DNA of 64,000 bases. Source: Ochrobactrum sp. Q0168. GTDB lineage: Bacteria > Pseudomonadota > Alphaproteobacteria > Rhizobiales > Rhizobiaceae. Under the pieces are notes generated by a model, which was not told the DNA's origin, did not search any database, and saw only the letters and a program-made list of their open reading frames with translations. Positions 1-8,847 of this stretch are shown here, piece after piece. A program made the position numbers and the translations under genes. The stretch covers positions 808,860 through 872,859 of the forward strand of contig NZ_JAELXQ010000001.1 in the NCBI RefSeq assembly GCF_016427605.1. Reading direction: 5' to 3'. The stretch's first letter is position 1, and every line of letters starts with the position of its first letter.

Positions 1-33
1 CTTGCGTGCAGGGGAATTCTTCGGCTTGTTCAT
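1..33 (-). CDS. smpB: SsrA-binding protein SmpB (5' end only, runs off the window)
   Basis: Only the first 11 codons are inside the window, reading MNKPKNSPARK on the minus strand. That matches the N-terminus I recall for rhizobial and Brucella SmpB, the partner of tmRNA in rescue of stalled ribosomes. It lies directly downstream of dapA on the same strand, the usual order in Rhizobiales (lytic transglycosylase, dapA, smpB). A terminator hairpin separates it from dapA, so it may have its own promoter. With 11 residues the call depends on context. Confidence 0.6.
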   Translation of the reverse strand, partial: MNKPKNSPARK

Positions 34-61
34 AACTGCACTATATAATGCGTTGCATTTA

Positions 62-100
62 AAATGAAAACGCTCCCGCGACGGCGGGAGCGTAAAAATC
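62..100 (-). terminator. Rho-independent terminator of dapA
   Basis: A perfect 9-bp GC-rich stem (71-79 with 84-92, loop GACG) is followed on the minus strand by a T-rich tract (complement of 61-70). It lies 50 bases past the dapA stop codon and ahead of smpB. Confidence 0.75.
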
Positions 101-144
101 ACCAGCTTGCCATTTCTTCAACTGACAGCACGGCCATCGCCGGA

Positions 145-1026
145 TCAGTTGATGAGGCCTGCATGCTTCATGGCCAGATCGATCTTCTCTGCGGTCGACT
201 CCTCGACCTGCATCATCGGCGAGCGCAGGCTGTTTTCGACACGTCCAAGACGCGACAGCGCATATTTCGGGCCAGACGGGTTCGGCTCGATGAACAACGC
301 CTTGTGCAGCGGCATCAAACGATCCTGCAATTCCAGCGCCTTGGCGAAATCGCCAGCCTGGCAGGCATCCTGAAACTCGGCGCAAAGGCGCGGCGCAATG
401 TTCGACGTCACCGAAATGCACCCCACCCCGCCATGGGCGTTGAAGCCGAGCGCGGTCGCATCCTCGCCCGAAAGCTGGATGAAATCCTTGCCGCAGGTGC
501 CACGCTGTTCGGAAACGCGCTCGATCTTGCCGGTCGCATCCTTCACACCGATGATGTTCTTATGATCGCGCACCAGAGCGCCCATCGTTTCCGGCGTCAT
601 GTCGATGACCGAACGACCCGGAATATTGTAGATGATGAGTGGGATCGAGATCGAACGCGCAACCTGCGAGAAATGTTCGTAAAGGCCACGTTGGGTCGGT
701 TTATTGTAATAAGGGGTCACAACCAGCACGGCATCGGCACCAGCCTTTTCCGCATGCTGGGCGAGTTCAATCGCCTCAACGGTGTTGTTCGAACCAGCCC
801 CGGCGATGACCGGCACGCGACCGGCGGCGACTTCAATGCAGACCTCGATGACGCGCTTGTGCTCATCGTGGGAAAGCGTCGGCGTTTCGCCAGTGGTGCC
901 CACGGGCACGAGGCCTTTGGTGCCTTCTTTTATCTGCCAGTCAACGAATGCACGAAAAGCTTTTTCATCGAACGCTCCTTCACGATCGAATGGCGTGACA
1001 AGCGCGGTAATTGAGCCCTTCAGCAT
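145..1026 (-). CDS. dapA: 4-hydroxy-tetrahydrodipicolinate synthase
   Basis: This 293-residue cytosolic enzyme condenses pyruvate with aspartate semialdehyde, the first committed step to diaminopimelate and lysine. The length is normal for the family. The GTTGE motif is at about residues 43-47, the catalytic tyrosine at 133 (YNIPGRS) and the Schiff-base lysine at 162 (GVKDATG). The ATG is preceded by an AGGAG ribosome binding site. DapA is transcribed toward smpB and divergently from the lytic transglycosylase gene; a terminator follows it. Confidence 0.95.
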   Translation of the reverse strand: MLKGSITALVTPFDREGAFDEKAFRAFVDWQIKEGTKGLVPVGTTGETPTLSHDEHKRVIEVCIEVAAGRVPVIAGAGSNNTVEAIELAQHAEKAGADAVLVVTPYYNKPTQRGLYEHFSQVARSISIPLIIYNIPGRSVIDMTPETMGALVRDHKNIIGVKDATGKIERVSEQRGTCGKDFIQLSGEDATALGFNAHGGVGCISVTSNIAPRLCAEFQDACQAGDFAKALELQDRLMPLHKALFIEPNPSGPKYALSRLGRVENSLRSPMMQVEESTAEKIDLAMKHAGLIN

Positions 1027-1431
1027 CAGTAACTCCTGAAAAAGATAGACAGAACCTCAAACCGCAGGGGCGCTCGACCTCATATGCGGTTTGCGGAGGC
1101 GTTGAACAATAGTCTCGCCGCAGGAATGGAGCAAGCACATTGCAAGCGGAAAACAGGGGTAATACGGCAGTTTTGCGACGAAATTTCCGGCTTTATTCTA
1201 ATGTCTTCACCGCTCGCCCCGACAGACGCCAAACCCGGTATTTCGGGTGGCCGTTTCGCCGCCTTTTGCACTATCTTATAAAGCTTTTATTAATCATAGT
1301 TTCATTCCTTGGGGCCTATCCTTGACGACAAAATATGCGGGCGAAATGAAAGGCTAACAAAAGCCGGATTTTGCTAACATATTTTGCAGCAACCAAGTCC
1401 CGGCTGGCCGGATTTTTGTTTCAGAGTGCGG
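1027..1431. other. Divergent intergenic region between dapA and the lytic transglycosylase
   Basis: About 400 bases hold the leaders and presumed promoters of two divergent genes. A short inverted repeat (AAACCGCA at 1059-1066, TGCGGTTT at 1085-1092) lies on the dapA side. A TTGACG hexamer lies near 1323 on the plus strand. Short open frames here show no protein-like features and I do not call them genes. Confidence 0.5.
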
Positions 1432-3576
1432 ATGTTTAAAGAAGTCGTAGCGATCAGTATCAGACGAAAGGCCCTGCTTGCAGGCTGCCTTATTGCGGTT
1501 GCGGTGCAGCCGACGGCTTCGCTTGCGCAATCGTCACTGCCGACCGAAGTGCCGACGCCGCTCGCGCGTCCCTTTGCGCCCGCCGCAGCGCAGTCTCCTG
1601 CATCGCCGATGAATCTGGTGACCCCGACGCCGCGTCCCACACCGCCCGATCCGGTTATCACTTCGTCATTCAGGCGCGTGGAAAACCCAGCGGCCATTGG
1701 CGGAACGCTGAAGAGCGGGCTGGACGCGCTTTATTCGAAAGATGTGGCAAGTGCGGTTGCCTTTCGCAACGGCATGCCACGCGGATCGCTCGACCGTCAG
1801 ATTCTGACCTGGGCGATTGCGACCTCGGGCATTGACGGCGTTACAAGCGGTGAAATCGCCGCCGCGACCGCCGAACTGTCCGGCTGGCCCGGCATTGCCA
1901 CGCTTCAGCGCAATTCGGAACGCGCTCTGTTCAAGGAAAATCCGCCGGCCGGAACCGTCATGGCGGCATTTGGCAGCCGTCGCCCGGTGACCACCGAAGG
2001 CATGATCGTGCTCGCCCGCGCCTATGTAAGCATCGGCAATCCCGCAAAAGCGCGCGAACTCCTGTCTCCCTGGTGGGCAACACAGCGTCTTTCGCCCGAT
2101 GACGAGCAGAAAGTGCTTAGGGAATTCAATGGCGTCCTGACACGGGAAGACCATCAGCGTCGGTTTCTTCGCGCGATCTATAATGACCGCACACAGTCGG
2201 CCAAGCTTCTTGCCGGGCCCGCGCAGGCCCAGTCGCTTTATAATGCCTTCACAGCCGTCGCCCAGAAGTCGCCCAATGCAGCCGCAACGATTGCCGCCGT
2301 CGATCGCTCCTGGCAGGCGAATGCGGCCTATCAGTTCTTGAAGATTCGCTATCTTCGTCGCGCGGAACGCTATGATGATGCCACCGATCTGATGTTGAAA
2401 GCGCCACGTCAGGCCGCCATGCTGGTCGATCCAGACGCATGGTGGACCGAGCGGCGTATCCTTTCGCGGGAACTGCTTGATCTTGGAAAACCGCAGCTCG
2501 CTTATAAGCTTGTCGCAGCCCATGCTGCAGAATCACCAACGGCTGCTGCCGATGCAGAATTTCATGCCGGTTGGTATGCTTTGCGCGCGCTCAAACAGCC
2601 CAAGACTGCCGCACCGCATTTCGCCAAAATTGCCGAAATCTCCGCCCGACCCATTTCCGCATCGCGCGCCTATTACTGGCTTGGGCGCGCAGCCGACGCG
2701 GGAAGTGGCGGCAATGCACGCGATTATTATCGCCGCTCCGCCCATTTCGGCACGACATTCTATGGCCAGCTCTCCGCCGCCAAACTGGATGAGAAAGCTC
2801 CTGAACTGATTTATCCGCGACCAACAGATGCGGATCGCGCTCGCTTTGCCAGCCGCAACGCGGTGCAGGCGATCAAGCGTCTGGAACAGATCGGCTATGC
2901 AGCCAAGGCGACATCCATCTATACGCAGCTTTCGCAAGAACTTGATAGCGTCGGTGAACTGGCTTTGCTGGCAGTCATGGCGGAGCGCAATGAGAATCAC
3001 TATCTGGCGCTGCGGGTCGGTAAAACCGCCGCGATGCGCGGGCTTGATGTCGGTGCGCTGTCACATCCCCTCGGCGCAATCCCGGCCAGCGCCAATATCA
3101 GCGGCTCAGGCAAAGCGCTTGCCTATGCCATTGCGCGCCAGGAAAGCGAGTTCAATGTCAGTGCGGTTTCCAAGGCCGGCGCACGCGGACTGTTGCAGCT
3201 TATGCCTGCGACCGCCAAGAGCGTGGCCACGCGCAATGGCATGGCTTTCTCCGCGCCGCGCCTCACCAGCGACGCAGGCTATAACGCCACGCTCGGCGCG
3301 CATTTCCTTGGCGAACAGCTCGATCGTTTCAACGGTTCCTATGTGCTGACTTTTGCCGGATATAATGCCGGGCCGCGCCGTGCTTCCGAATGGGTCCAGA
3401 AATACGGCGATCCACGCGGCCAGTCGATTGATGAGGTCGTGGATTGGATCGAGCGTATCCCCTATCCCGAAACACGCCATTACGTGCAGCGCGTGATGGA
3501 AAATTACGAAGTCTATAAAGCGCGCCTGACCGGTTCTGCCGATATCGAAACAGATTTGGTTCACGGGCGCCGTTAG
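1432..3576 (+). CDS. Soluble lytic murein transglycosylase (Slt family)
   Basis: A 714-residue exported protein that cleaves glycan strands of peptidoglycan in the periplasm to 1,6-anhydro products. The N-terminus has a signal peptide ending near TASLAQ. A long alpha-helical superhelical region follows, then a C-terminal SLT domain with ARQESEF (catalytic glutamate), GARGLLQLMP and the YNAGPRR motif. I chose the ATG at 1432 because it gives a normal signal peptide; the frame also opens at a TTG at 1384, which would add 16 unlikely residues. Its stop codon abuts a palindromic repeat. Substrate and reaction are inferred from the family. Confidence 0.9.
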   Translation: MFKEVVAISIRRKALLAGCLIAVAVQPTASLAQSSLPTEVPTPLARPFAPAAAQSPASPMNLVTPTPRPTPPDPVITSSFRRVENPAAIGGTLKSGLDALYSKDVASAVAFRNGMPRGSLDRQILTWAIATSGIDGVTSGEIAAATAELSGWPGIATLQRNSERALFKENPPAGTVMAAFGSRRPVTTEGMIVLARAYVSIGNPAKARELLSPWWATQRLSPDDEQKVLREFNGVLTREDHQRRFLRAIYNDRTQSAKLLAGPAQAQSLYNAFTAVAQKSPNAAATIAAVDRSWQANAAYQFLKIRYLRRAERYDDATDLMLKAPRQAAMLVDPDAWWTERRILSRELLDLGKPQLAYKLVAAHAAESPTAAADAEFHAGWYALRALKQPKTAAPHFAKIAEISARPISASRAYYWLGRAADAGSGGNARDYYRRSAHFGTTFYGQLSAAKLDEKAPELIYPRPTDADRARFASRNAVQAIKRLEQIGYAAKATSIYTQLSQELDSVGELALLAVMAERNENHYLALRVGKTAAMRGLDVGALSHPLGAIPASANISGSGKALAYAIARQESEFNVSAVSKAGARGLLQLMPATAKSVATRNGMAFSAPRLTSDAGYNATLGAHFLGEQLDRFNGSYVLTFAGYNAGPRRASEWVQKYGDPRGQSIDEVVDWIERIPYPETRHYVQRVMENYEVYKARLTGSADIETDLVHGRR

Positions 3577-3677
3577 AGCGGTTCCTGTTTTGGCGGAATC
3601 GTCGGAACCGCTCTAAGTCTTTGTTTTTACGCATTTCCGAACGCAAAACCGCTTCGCACTTTTGCTGGAAATGCTCT
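3575..3677 (+). repeat. Bipartite palindromic repeat, copy 1
   Basis: The left module is an imperfect hairpin with perfect 11-base arms (AGAGCGGTTCC and its complement). A linker with TTTGTTTTTACGCAT follows, then a right module ending GCTGGAAATGCTCT. Related copies are at 12061, 23056, 36143, 42766, 44998 and 57664. It begins inside the stop codon region of the transglycosylase gene and may act as its transcript end. It resembles the Bru-RS class of Brucella repeats (recalled, not aligned). Confidence 0.8.
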
Positions 3678-3689
3678 CGCACGGACAGA

Positions 3690-4349
3690 TTACACTTGGG
3701 ATTTTTTCGCAGGCTTGGCCTTTGGTTTAGCTGGAGCCTTCTTTGCTCTGGCTGGTCGTTTGGCTGCTGGCTTGATCGTCGTCTCAACAAGCTTTTTCGC
3801 CTGCCCGATCCAGTTTTCACGCACGATTCGGCGCGGGAACCCGATATGACGTTCGATCCACGCAGATTCTGCATCCGACCAGCTTGCGATCTGATTATAA
3901 TGATAAACGCCAAGCGCGTTCAGCATCGTCTGGATGGCTTTGCCGATACCGTTGATCGCGGTCAGATCATCGGCCTTGCCTTCACGCGGCGCGTCGAGCA
4001 GTTCCGGACGGCCCGGATCTTCCGGCTCGCTCTGGTCCTCCGGCTGGGCGGCTGGAACCGGCAGAGGTCCGCCAACAAATTCCGCGTCAGGCACAGGAGC
4101 TTTCTGCGGCGCACGGACTTTTTCCAGCTTCTTATCTTTCGGGAGTGATGCGGCTTCTGCCGGAGCGGCGACGGGCTGAACAGGTTCAGGCTTCTGGTCC
4201 ACAGCAGGCGTCGAAAGCGCAGCCGCGACAATCGTGCGTTCCTCGTCAGTCATAGCCTTGTTCTTGCGGCTGAAAAATTTGCCCAGAACGCATCCGACGA
4301 TAAACGCCACCGCAACAAGGATCGCCAGTTGAATAATCAGCAACGGCAT
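3690..4349 (-). CDS. Membrane-anchored protein with a C-terminal helix-hairpin-helix-like domain
   Basis: This 219-residue protein has one N-terminal transmembrane helix (about residues 4-24), a basic and proline/alanine-rich linker, a compact domain at about 135-195, and an Ala/Lys/Pro-rich tail. The domain starts DDLTAINGIGKAIQTMLNALG. Its LTxIxGIG start resembles the domain fused to the C-termini of some alphaproteobacterial NuoE and ribosomal L21 proteins. The ATG has a GAGGGAA ribosome binding site. Function is unknown; a DNA- or protein-binding role for the HhH-like part is a family-level inference. Confidence 0.75.
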   Translation of the reverse strand: MPLLIIQLAILVAVAFIVGCVLGKFFSRKNKAMTDEERTIVAAALSTPAVDQKPEPVQPVAAPAEAASLPKDKKLEKVRAPQKAPVPDAEFVGGPLPVPAAQPEDQSEPEDPGRPELLDAPREGKADDLTAINGIGKAIQTMLNALGVYHYNQIASWSDAESAWIERHIGFPRRIVRENWIGQAKKLVETTIKPAAKRPARAKKAPAKPKAKPAKKSQV

Positions 4350-4442
4350 GTCGGTTTCCCTCGCACTCTATACGCCACGCGCCATAACCTATTGATTGAG
4401 CGCATCTTATCTCCTGCAGGCCGAACCAGATCGGCAGCTGCT

Positions 4443-4532
4443 TTATTTACGATCGCCCAGCCATCCGACTACGATCCCGATCAATACCGCCGCGAGAAGA
4501 ACGGGCCAGAATGTTTCAGCAAGATAAAGCAT
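4443..4532 (-). CDS. Predicted 29-residue single-pass membrane protein
   Basis: The frame encodes MLYLAETFWPVLLAAVLIGI followed by VVGWLGDRK and a TAA stop. It is a clean hydrophobic helix ending in a charged cap. It lies 90 bases upstream of the membrane-anchored HhH-like gene on the same strand, so the two may be co-transcribed. An AGGT-like ribosome binding site precedes the ATG. The near-ideal transmembrane profile is the main support, since length alone proves nothing. No function can be assigned. Confidence 0.45.
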   Translation of the reverse strand: MLYLAETFWPVLLAAVLIGIVVGWLGDRK

Positions 4533-4673
4533 CAAAACCTGCACTGGGTTTCATGGGTCAGTTCCCATTCATCAGTCATAATAAGAAAGCAAAATTTGAA
4601 ACAGCGAAACTGTCAATTTCGAACAGGAAAGTCTCTTGAACGCCTGCCGTTACGGAAGCTTAATTCGATAGAA

Positions 4674-5309
4674 TCACGGCTGAGCCACCTGCGATGCCCC
4701 CAGCTTCAAATCGAACGGGAGCGGCTTGGCCAGAATATCGGCCAATATTTGGTATTCATCGGCGCTTGCCGCCTTCCCCTTGATCGAAAGCGATCCATCG
4801 GTAATCGTTATCTCGCCCTCAGAAAGACCTTTGGTCAAAGAGAGCGCGAAACGAACACCGTCGGAAAATTGCGGCCAGCTTCCGCGCGCCAGAGCCATTT
4901 CGTCATCGAGCGACAGGCCCGGCGCCACGCCTTCGGCAGCTTCCATGATCTCGTCGCGCAACGCGTTTTCAGGGATAGAGCCTGAAAAGACCAGGCCGTC
5001 AGTGGTCTTCTCGATCTTGAAAACATAAGGCGAGGTGGCAGGCAGAACCGATGTAAGGTCTGTGATATCGTTGATACCCCATACCGCGCGCAACGCAGCA
5101 CGCGCTGCCTCCTGTGCCTCCGGGTCAGGCGCAATGCCCTTCACCGTAATATCGCGGCCTTCAATATCGAAGCCCGTCCAAACGAAAGGTGCCAGCGCTG
5201 CAGAGGTACGAGCGGAAATATCGGTCTGGACATGATCCACACCAAACCACAACGCCAGCGCCGTCAGTGTTGCGGTCCACGTTAGCCCCGGCCAGAACCA
5301 GCTTTTCAT
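4674..5309 (-). CDS. Exported or membrane-anchored protein with BON-like repeats
   Basis: This 211-residue protein has an N-terminal hydrophobic anchor or signal (about residues 4-24) and two related alpha/beta repeats. One repeat is near residues 48-110 (GFDIEGRDITVKGIAP) and the other near 165-205 (GEITITDGSLSIKGKA). This pattern matches the BON-like N-terminal part of some rhizobial OmpA-family proteins, but no OmpA peptidoglycan-binding domain follows. A purine-rich GGTGAGG precedes the ATG. Probably an envelope protein; role unknown. Confidence 0.65.
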   Translation of the reverse strand: MKSWFWPGLTWTATLTALALWFGVDHVQTDISARTSAALAPFVWTGFDIEGRDITVKGIAPDPEAQEAARAALRAVWGINDITDLTSVLPATSPYVFKIEKTTDGLVFSGSIPENALRDEIMEAAEGVAPGLSLDDEMALARGSWPQFSDGVRFALSLTKGLSEGEITITDGSLSIKGKAASADEYQILADILAKPLPFDLKLGASQVAQP

Positions 5310-5420
5310 GTCGCCTCACCTTCCGTGTTTTTGATCCGCTTCTTCCGAGCGGCGCATTTCGATAGCTTGTTCGTACAAAGACAGGACATTCCACAAATGC
5401 AAGAGCCGTTCGAATCAGAG

Positions 5421-5455
5421 AACAACAAAAAACCCGGCAGCTGAGCTGCCGGGTT
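5421..5455 (-). terminator. Rho-independent terminator of the minus-strand porin
   Basis: A near-perfect palindrome with 12-base arms (5431-5442 and 5444-5455, AACCCGGCAGCT and complement) is followed on the minus strand by a T-rich run (complement of 5421-5430). It starts 24 bases past the porin stop codon. Confidence 0.85.
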
Positions 5456-5478
5456 TCCTGTAACCAATCCGTAGAGGA

Positions 5479-6609
5479 TTAGAACGAGCGCTGGAAGCGG
5501 ACCATACCACCCCAAGCGTCCTTTTCGGTGATGCCACCGTCGAAGGAGCGCCAGTCGTCGCTGAAGCGGGTGTACGAAACTTCTGGCGTAATGGTGAAGC
5601 CAGGAACCAGTTCGTAAGCAACGTTAGCCGTAACTGCGGTCTTGCCCCAGTCGTCATGTGCGCCCTGAAGGTTGAAGACAGCCTTGTCGGTTGCCTTGAA
5701 CTTCAGACCACCCCAGACAGCCCAGTCGCCGCCCCACTGGCCGTACATCTGGTCCGGAGATTCTTCCGAAGAATATGCACCCTGCAGCCAGAGCGAGAAG
5801 CGGTCGGTAATGTTGACGTCGCCGCGAACCTTGGCAGCCCACTCTTCGATGACCGAGTCGTAAGCCACGACGCCGGCGATCGAACCCCAGCCGCCTGCAT
5901 ATTTCAGGCCGCCAACAACGTGTGGCATGTAGCCGTCGATCGAATAGTCATGGAAACCATTCGAGAAACCGCCATCATCATCGCCACCCTGTTCGAGAGC
6001 GATCACAGCCGAGAAGCCATTGCCACCGGTGAAGGTGTACGAGATCTTGCCCGTGCGGTATGCGCCAGCCGAGACCACGTCATCGTTGATGACATCGCCG
6101 AGGTAGCCGGTGAAGGTGTGGAATTCCGACTCATCGATACCGACCTTCAGGCCGCCGAGTTCGATGTAAGCAAACTGCATTACAACGTCGGAGCTGGTGC
6201 CGCCGAATGCGTCGCCGTTTTCATCAACCTGACCGCCGTAGTAACCATCGCGACGCGAATTGCTCGACGAGTAGTTGAAGCGGGTTTCGGTGAACGTCTT
6301 CAGGGTACCGAGTTCGGTTTCCGAAGCGGTCGAGGTGCGGAGCGCGAAACGAGCCGACTTGTCCCAACCTTCACGGTCCTGACCGGAATAAACGTTGTCG
6401 CCGCCCTTTACGTCGTAACGGACGTAACCATGGATGCGCAGGCAGGTTTCGGTGCCCGGGATGTAGAAGTAGCCAGCGCCGTATGCGTCGCAAACGCGAA
6501 CATATTCAACGGCTTCGGGCTCTGGCGCGACGATTGCGTCGGCAGCCTGAGCGCCGGAAGCTGCAACCAGAGCTGCAGCGGAGCCGAGAAGAAGGCTCTT
6601 GATGTTCAT
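5479..6609 (-). CDS. Omp2-family outer membrane porin (minus-strand copy)
   Basis: A 376-residue trimeric porin of the alphaproteobacterial porin_2 type; it lets small hydrophilic solutes cross the outer membrane. It has a cleavable signal peptide ([20 protein letters not shown]) and a conserved mature start with a disulfide-type cysteine pair ([19 protein letters not shown]). The C-terminal strand ends in phenylalanine (GMVRFQRSF). The start was set at the ATG behind GGAGGT; the frame is open 20 codons further without a better signal. It is an inverted near-duplicate of the porin at 7482. In Brucella such a pair is omp2b/omp2a; I cannot say which copy this one corresponds to. Differences cluster in loop segments. 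Confidence 0.92.
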   Translation of the reverse strand: MNIKSLLLGSAAALVAASGAQAADAIVAPEPEAVEYVRVCDAYGAGYFYIPGTETCLRIHGYVRYDVKGGDNVYSGQDREGWDKSARFALRTSTASETELGTLKTFTETRFNYSSSNSRRDGYYGGQVDENGDAFGGTSSDVVMQFAYIELGGLKVGIDESEFHTFTGYLGDVINDDVVSAGAYRTGKISYTFTGGNGFSAVIALEQGGDDDGGFSNGFHDYSIDGYMPHVVGGLKYAGGWGSIAGVVAYDSVIEEWAAKVRGDVNITDRFSLWLQGAYSSEESPDQMYGQWGGDWAVWGGLKFKATDKAVFNLQGAHDDWGKTAVTANVAYELVPGFTITPEVSYTRFSDDWRSFDGGITEKDAWGGMVRFQRSF

Positions 6610-7163
6610 TTCTGACCTCCAGTCAAAGTTAAAAACGGGTCTGGGCATTTTGATTTGGCTGAAGGACAACCTGTCCCCATCCCCTTGTGAAAAAGTCGCC
6701 CCGAAGCGCTCCTTCTTCTGGATGTGAAGATACTCGCCCGCTCCCTCGTTTCAACTGCGAATACGACTTCCTCGCCTTAACGAGGCCTCTATGCAGAATG
6801 GTTGTTGCAGAAAAGACACGAAATTGTCAGCTTTGGCTGGTGTTCTTTAGACTTTATTAACATTAGTGAACCGAGATTAATCGATCTTAACGATTGAAAA
6901 CGTACATTTTTTTAAGTTGGACGCCCATAATGCGTTGAGATCCCGTCATTCGCCGCCTGGGGCAAAAAGTGTTCTCCAGATGGCGTGAAGGGATGATTCC
7001 TCTTTTGCGAGACCGAATCTCTTGGGTTCTGAATCGCATTATTGTGCGACAAACCAATGAATAGCGAAGCCCTGAAACGCCGCAATTCCGGCCTGCACCA
7101 TGGTTGCCTTATATATAAAGGGCGTAATTCGCAGGAAATTTTACCAGCTGTTGCGTAAATCGC
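6610..7163. other. AT-rich intergenic region between the porins, left of the tRNA
   Basis: About 550 bases hold the upstream region of the minus-strand porin. The stretch near 6850-6915 is strongly AT-rich and includes TTAA-type words such as TTAATCGATCTTAA. No convincing gene is seen. Identity with the leader of the other porin is limited to about 18 bases before the ATG. Confidence 0.5.
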
Positions 7164-7192
7164 TTGAAATGCCACGGCGTACCGGCTATCTC
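7164..7192 (+). promoter_or_regulatory. Predicted promoter of tRNA-Ser
   Basis: TTGAAA at 7164-7169 and TATCTC at 7187-7192 are spaced by 17 bases and end 9 bases before the first tRNA base, the expected position for a sigma-70-type promoter. It is a motif reading only. Confidence 0.4.
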
Positions 7193-7201
7193 GCCCTTAC
7201 C

Positions 7202-7292
7202 GGAGAGGTGGCCGAGTGGTCGAAGGCGCTCCCCTGCTAAGGGAGTAGACCTCATAAGGGTCTCGTGGGTTCGAATCCCATCCTCTCCGCCA
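7202..7292 (+). tRNA. tRNA-Ser, anticodon GCT
   Basis: The full cloverleaf is visible. The acceptor stem is GGAGAGG (7202-7208) with CCTCTCC (7282-7288), and the discriminator is G. The anticodon stem CTCCC/GGGAG surrounds loop CTGCTAA with GCT at 7236-7238. A long class II variable arm follows, then GGTTCGAATCC of the T arm and an encoded CCA. It reads AGC and AGU codons. It lies between the divergent porins, on the strand of the right-hand one. Confidence 0.96.
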
Positions 7293-7481
7293 CGCGCTGT
7301 AGTCAGCGATCAATTCCTTCCCCAAATCACAGACGATATTGCCGCACTGAGCCGTTTCTCGGCGTTCATTTCAGTCCGCACACGACGAACAATTTTTGAC
7401 GTTCTGAATCTCTAAAATCTCCAACGCATTGATATATAAAGATTTTCTGCGTTTCCTTCGATTCTTGACTGGAGGTCAGAA

Positions 7482-8573
7482 ATGAACATCAAGAGCCTTC
7501 TTCTCGGCTCCGCTGCAGCTCTGGTTGCAGCTTCCGGCGCTCAGGCTGCCGACGCAATCGTCGCGCCAGAGCCCGAAGCCGTTGAATATGTTCGCGTTTG
7601 CGACGCATACGGCGCTGGCTACTTCTACATCCCAGGCACCGAAACCTGCCTGCGCATCCATGGTTACGTCCGTTACGACGTAAAGGGCGGCGACAATGTT
7701 TACACCGGCGAAGACCGTAAGGGCTGGGACAAGGGCGCTCGTTTCGCGCTCCGCACCTCGACCGCTTCGGAAACTGAATACGGTACGCTGAAGACCTATA
7801 CGGAAACCCGCTTCAACTACGGCGCGGCCAATTCCCGTCACGACGGTTATTATGGCGGCTATCGGTTTGACGAAGATACCTTCTGGGGCGGTGTAGGCTC
7901 AGACGTTGCTCTTCAGTTCGCCTATATCGAGCTCGGCGGCCTGAAGGTCGGTATCGATGAGTCGGAATTCCAGACCTTCACCGGCTACCTCGGCGATGTC
8001 ATCAACGATGACGTGGTCGCAGTTGGCGGCTATCGCACGGGCAAGATCTCGTACACCTTCACCGGTGGCAACGGCTTCTCGGCTGTGATCGCTCTCGAAC
8101 AGGGTGACGACGGCTTCGTTATCGACGGCTACATGCCACACGTTGTCGGCGGCCTGAAATATGCAGGCGGCTGGGGTTCGATCGCCGGCGTCGTGGCTTA
8201 CGACTCGGTCATCGAAGAGTGGGCCGCCAAGGTTCGCGGCGACGTCAACATTACCGACCGCTTCTCGCTCTGGCTGCAGGGTGCATATTCTTCGGAAGAA
8301 TCTCCGTTGCAGATGTACGGCATGTGGGGCGGCGACTGGGCTGTCTGGGGTGGTCTGAAGTTCAAGGCAACCGACAAGGCCGTCTTCAACATTCAGGGCG
8401 CGCATGACGACTGGGGCAAGACCGCAGTTACGGCTAACGTTGCTTACCAACTGGTTCCTGGCTTCACCATTACGCCAGAAGTTTCCTACACCAAGTTCGG
8501 TGGCGAATACCGTGATCTCGTAGACAACGACAGCGCTTTCGGCGGCATGGTCCGTTTCCAGCGTTCGTTCTAA
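7482..8573 (+). CDS. Omp2-family outer membrane porin (plus-strand copy)
   Basis: A 363-residue porin closely related to the copy at 5479-6609. The signal peptide and first ~75 residues are almost identical, as are the blocks around [20 protein letters not shown] and the C-terminal FQRSF. It differs in surface-loop segments, for example [20 protein letters not shown] against [20 protein letters not shown], and lacks the glycine/aspartate-rich insertion after ALEQG. The same GGAGGT ribosome binding site precedes the ATG. The inverted arrangement and patchwork identity fit gene conversion, which is documented for Brucella omp2a/omp2b. Confidence 0.92.
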   Translation: MNIKSLLLGSAAALVAASGAQAADAIVAPEPEAVEYVRVCDAYGAGYFYIPGTETCLRIHGYVRYDVKGGDNVYTGEDRKGWDKGARFALRTSTASETEYGTLKTYTETRFNYGAANSRHDGYYGGYRFDEDTFWGGVGSDVALQFAYIELGGLKVGIDESEFQTFTGYLGDVINDDVVAVGGYRTGKISYTFTGGNGFSAVIALEQGDDGFVIDGYMPHVVGGLKYAGGWGSIAGVVAYDSVIEEWAAKVRGDVNITDRFSLWLQGAYSSEESPLQMYGMWGGDWAVWGGLKFKATDKAVFNIQGAHDDWGKTAVTANVAYQLVPGFTITPEVSYTKFGGEYRDLVDNDSAFGGMVRFQRSF

Positions 8574-8595
8574 TCAGTTCGAGCATGAAGCCAAA

Positions 8596-8621
8596 GACGC
8601 CAGCGGGAAACCGCTGGCGTC
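8596..8621 (+). terminator. Hairpin downstream of the plus-strand porin
   Basis: A perfect 11-bp stem (GACGCCAGCGG and complement) is closed by a GAAA tetraloop, 23 bases after the porin stop. It has no clear T-run, so it could equally be an mRNA 3' stabilising hairpin. Confidence 0.55.
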
Positions 8622-8847
8622 TGCAATCATAGAATCGTTGTTCACAGAGTTGTGAAACCACCCGCTTCGAAATGGGGATTTCGACCGGTGGCGATGAGGG
8701 AGTTACCGAGAAACAGAAAGATGGGGACAAACGGGGGGCCTGAAACAAGGATCGCACCATGTCTCTGCATAAAATTAGCCTACTTATCTTGTGCTTCTTT
8801 AATTATTCCATTAGTTGTGCAACCCGAGGAATGCCGGGGGGCGCAAA

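Noticed and set aside
64-1014. Long open frame (316 codons) on the plus strand across dapA
   Set aside because: It is antisense to the clearly recognisable dapA and has no protein-family character; it results from high-GC codon bias.
1384-1431. TTG start adding 16 residues to the lytic transglycosylase
   Set aside because: It would put extra residues in front of a normal signal peptide; the ATG at 1432 is more plausible.
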